Below the pieces are notes generated by a model. It saw only the letters and a program-made list of their open reading frames with translations, did no database searches and was not told the DNA's origin. Shown piece after piece: positions 4,353-7,204 of a DNA stretch of 7,204 nucleotides (positions are counted from its first letter, which is position 1; the number at the start of each line of letters is the position of its first letter). The DNA comes from Bryobacterales bacterium. GTDB lineage: Bacteria > Cyanobacteriota > Vampirovibrionia > Obscuribacterales > Obscuribacteraceae. The translations under genes and the position numbers were made by a program. The DNA lies in assembly GCA_903970295.1 (NCBI GenBank), contig CAJCHQ010000695.1:1-7204 (forward strand), written 5' to 3'.

Positions 4353-7204
4353 TCAGCCCGAGCGCCTGGGTTTTCGAGAAGTTTTGGCGGCCGCTCTTTT
4401 CGCCGGCACACCTGCTTTTGCTAATTTAGGCAGGGGCAAACTGGGCTTGACTGTAAAATCAGGCAATTGGCCCGGATTCTTTTTCAACTCTTTGAGAATT
4501 AGATCCAGAGCTTTTTCCATCTGCGGATCGACACCATTTCGGTAGTCGTGGGGCGCTATATCGACATCATAATCAGGATCTGTTCCATAGTTTTCCACTT
4601 TCCAGCCAACGTCTTGAAACCAGAAGCTGAATTCTGGTTGAGTGGTGATTGTGCCGTCAACCAGGCGATGGCGCGGCCAGATACCGATGACACCACCCCA
4701 GGTGCGTTTGCCGACGAGGGGACCGAGTTTATATAGTTTGAAGCAGTGGCTGAAAATGTCACCATCCGAGCCGGCGAATTGATTGGTCAAAGCCACCATC
4801 GGTCCAGATGCCGATTCGTCAGGATATGCCTGGGGTTGTCCCCACCTCTGCACGTTGTAGCCGACACGTTTGCGGTTGAGTTTCTCCAGCAAAAGTCCCG
4901 AGACGTGCCCGCCTCGATTGTAGCGAACATCGACGATCAGGCCGTCGCGGGCATATTCGGCCAGATAACCACGATGAAATTCGGCGAAACCCCAGGGACC
5001 CATGTCTGGAATATGGAGATAACCGACTTTACCTTTGGTTCTCTCGTGCACGAGACGGCGGTTGTATTCCACCCAAAAACGATAGCGCAGCATGCGCTCG
5101 CTGTACAAAGTTTTGACCACCACATGACGACGAGTTTTGCCGTCTGTGCTGATTGAAAGGTCGACTTCCAGAGAGGCTCGATTGAGCAATAATTCGTCGA
5201 CCGAGCACTCTTTAGTGGCCGGATTCCCATCCACGGTATGAATGTAATCACCGACTTTGATATTCAATCCTGGCATTGCCAGCGGTGAATCGCAATCGGC
5301 GTTCCATGAATCTCCGCGCAAAATTCGATCGATTTTGTAGGCTGATTTTTTCTCGTCCCAACTCAATGTGGCGCCGAGAAAACCTCTGTAATAGGGGAGC
5401 GGATGTGGATAATCGCCGCCCATTTCGTAAGCGTGCGAAGTGCCCAGTTCACCTTGCATCTCCCAGATTATGTCCGACAATTCCGAGCGAGTTCTGATTC
5501 TCGGTAAGAGTCTGTCATAGCGATCGTGCACTAATTTCCAGTCGATATTGGACATGCCGGGATCCCAGAATTGTTCGCTTTGCAGACGCCAGGCTTCTTC
5601 ATACATCTGTTTCCATTCCAGCTGGGGCTCGATCAGGATTTTGCCTCGGCTCAGATTGACCCAACCGGATTTGCGCGAGTATTCGTTGGCCGGTTCGGCA
5701 ACATTGGCGCCTTCAGCAGGCAGACTGGATCCGGCATCGAGCACGCGCAGATTGTAGCGTTTGTGTCGGCAGGCAACGGTGCGATAGTCGGGACCGACTC
5801 TGAATTCGGTCACATCTTTGGCAATAACTGCAGCGCGCAAATCATCGAGATCGTAACTGATCAGATGCGACGTGGACCCGTATTCGTCGTACCAATTGAA
5901 GTTCGGACGAATGCCTTTGACGGGGAAGAGAGTGAACAAGACTCGGTTTTTGAGCGCGCCTATCTGGGCGTAGCGCCCTTCCTCGACAGGAAAAGCCAGT
6001 AGTCGTGATTTGATCCCGTCGAAATCGATGACGACAGGCGCTCCTTTCTCCTTTTTCGCTTTTGCCACGGCCGCTGCTTCCTTGCTTATTTCTTTTTTGC
6101 CCTTAGCGGCTTCGGCGGCTTCCGCTTTAGCGGCAGTGGCATAGAGCGGTTTGGGCACGCGGATGAAAGGCGAAGGCACATCCTTCCGCAAAGGAATCAG
6201 ATATGGTTTGGCCGAAGTGGGAAAATTCAAATCGAAATGCAGTGAATCGTAGACCGGATGAAAATCACGAGTGGAAAGGAAATAGAGATAGCGCCCTTCG
6301 GGATCGAAGCAGGGGGCATAATCGATGCGCAATTCATCGGTGACGGCCTGAATTTCGCCTGTTTGAGTGTTGGCGATTTTGATGATCAGCGCTTGCGCGT
6401 GTGGCGCCCAGGAATATGCCAGCCACTTGCCGTCTTTCGACCAGGACATGGAGTTGATTCTGTCTGCAGGACTTTTGTCTAGCACTTTCATTTTGCGTGT
6501 TTTCAAATCGACCAGGAGCAATTCGTGGCGATGGTTGGTCAAAGCCACGAGATCGTCTGAAGGCGAGATCGCCAGATCGAGAATGCGACCCAGGTCCAAT
6601 TTGGGCAAGTAAGTCGGCGGTTGAGTTTGGTCGACTGTGTGAATTTCCAGACGTTCATAACCCTGACTGTCATTAATCAAAATAATGCGCTTGCCGTCTT
6701 TGAGCCACTCGCAGCTCCGATTGCGTCCGCGGCTTCCCGCCCCATGTTGAACCACGGCTCCCTCCCAATTGCCCATGGTGAGAGGCTGCCCGCGGGCGAT
6801 AATGGCCAAAGAGTGTCCAGCCGGGTGCAGAGCGAAATGCTCGAAATTATCGCGTCCGTCGACGAACTTCCGTTGCGATTGATAGGTCGTGGCGGGAGCG
6901 AGCACATCGATTTTTCGAGAACGACCGCTGCCTAACTCAAAAACATGAATGTCGCCACCGGCTGTGTAGACTATGCGTTTACCGTCGGTGGATGGGAAGC
7001 GCGCGTAGTAATCGTCATGATCGGTCAGTTTGCGCAAAAGGCTGCCGTCGGGCCGGCAACAGTAGAGATTGCCAATGCCTTCATGATCGGAAAGGAAATA
7101 GATTTTCTCTCCCACCCACATAGGGGCCACGTGATTGCCGCTGATATTCAGCAATGGTTTGAACTGGCCTCGCCCGGTGGCATCGACCCAGATATCACCG
7201 GCGG
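4353..7204 (-). CDS. tri: Tricorn-type protease, S41 family (N-terminus cut by window edge)
   Basis: Partial gene: 949 residues are visible. The frame stays open to base 7204, reading GDIWVDATG before the internal TTG at 7154, so the true start lies outside. Tricorn proteases are large oligomeric serine peptidases that cut oligopeptides released by other proteases. The visible part begins inside the first beta-propeller (MWVGEKIYFLSDHEG, then TDHDDYYAR) and continues with PD40-type blades to about 5680. The C1 helical domain follows (EEAWRLQSEQFWDP). It contains Ser-His in GTSHAYE (His codon 5433-5435). A PDZ-like domain spans about 5103-5393 (VGDYIHTVDG). The S41 core spans about 4485-5042, with GYLHIPDMG, nucleophile Ser (4767-4769) followed by Asp in GSDGD, and Glu (4593-4595) in VENYGTDPD. 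These match the Ser745-His746, Ser965-Asp966 and Glu1023 positions of the Thermoplasma enzyme, so it is probably active. A Lys/Ala-rich linker (6039-6152) and a basic C-terminal tail stand out. Likely cytoplasmic, but the N-terminus is unseen. Confidence 0.95.
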   Translation of the reverse strand, partial: AGDIWVDATGRGQFKPLLNISGNHVAPMWVGEKIYFLSDHEGIGNLYCCRPDGSLLRKLTDHDDYYARFPSTDGKRIVYTAGGDIHVFELGSGRSRKIDVLAPATTYQSQRKFVDGRDNFEHFALHPAGHSLAIIARGQPLTMGNWEGAVVQHGAGSRGRNRSCEWLKDGKRIILINDSQGYERLEIHTVDQTQPPTYLPKLDLGRILDLAISPSDDLVALTNHRHELLLVDLKTRKMKVLDKSPADRINSMSWSKDGKWLAYSWAPHAQALIIKIANTQTGEIQAVTDELRIDYAPCFDPEGRYLYFLSTRDFHPVYDSLHFDLNFPTSAKPYLIPLRKDVPSPFIRVPKPLYATAAKAEAAEAAKGKKEISKEAAAVAKAKKEKGAPVVIDFDGIKSRLLAFPVEEGRYAQIGALKNRVLFTLFPVKGIRPNFNWYDEYGSTSHLISYDLDDLRAAVIAKDVTEFRVGPDYRTVACRHKRYNLRVLDAGSSLPAEGANVAEPANEYSRKSGWVNLSRGKILIEPQLEWKQMYEEAWRLQSEQFWDPGMSNIDWKLVHDRYDRLLPRIRTRSELSDIIWEMQGELGTSHAYEMGGDYPHPLPYYRGFLGATLSWDEKKSAYKIDRILRGDSWNADCDSPLAMPGLNIKVGDYIHTVDGNPATKECSVDELLLNRASLEVDLSISTDGKTRRHVVVKTLYSERMLRYRFWVEYNRRLVHERTKGKVGYLHIPDMGPWGFAEFHRGYLAEYARDGLIVDVRYNRGGHVSGLLLEKLNRKRVGYNVQRWGQPQAYPDESASGPMVALTNQFAGSDGDIFSHCFKLYKLGPLVGKRTWGGVIGIWPRHRLVDGTITTQPEFSFWFQDVGWKVENYGTDPDYDVDIAPHDYRNGVDPQMEKALDLILKELKKNPGQLPDFTVKPSLPLPKLAKAGVPAKRAAAKTSRKPRRSG

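Noticed and set aside
7152..7154. TTG at 7154 as the start of the tricorn gene
   Set aside because: The frame is open to the window edge and the upstream residues (GDIWVDATG) look like a propeller strand. The start would also fall in mid-domain, without a ribosome site.

Overview
This is a 7.2 kb bacterial window of roughly balanced base composition. It contains no RNA genes, insertion sequences or CRISPR repeats that I can recognise. Both ends cut through genes. The mix of an Rcp1-type response regulator, a phytochrome-style soluble histidine kinase, kinesin-light-chain-type TPRs, Sel1 repeats, a tricorn-type protease and apparent TTG starts would fit a cyanobacterial-lineage organism such as a non-photosynthetic Melainabacteria/Obscuribacterales member. 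That placement is inference from gene flavour only; no marker gene is present.

Left part (1-2253, minus strand): a two-gene signalling operon. A soluble REC-PAS-HisKA-HATPase histidine kinase is transcribed first. It overlaps by 17 bases the start of a response regulator whose Shine-Dalgarno lies inside the kinase gene. The regulator carries no DNA-binding domain. Instead it runs into at least three 26-residue leucine-rich-variant (LRV) repeats and is cut by the left edge. This regulator-LRV fusion is the most unusual protein in the window.

Middle (2254-4082): a divergent control region holds a 38-bp three-tier inverted repeat upstream of the kinase and a candidate promoter for the plus-strand genes. 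Two plus-strand genes follow, about 70 bases apart. One encodes a kinesin-light-chain-like TPR protein and the other a secreted Sel1-repeat protein. Both look like protein-interaction scaffolds without catalytic domains.

Right part (4083-7204): a 270-bp convergent intergenic region contains two dyads and a 70-codon open frame without a start codon. Beyond it lies a large minus-strand gene, open at the right edge, for a tricorn-type protease with beta-propeller, C1, PDZ and S41 catalytic domains. The expected active-site Ser-His, Ser-Asp and Glu positions are all present.

The kinase and regulator clearly work together. A functional link to the TPR/Sel1 pair or to the tricorn gene is not shown by the sequence.
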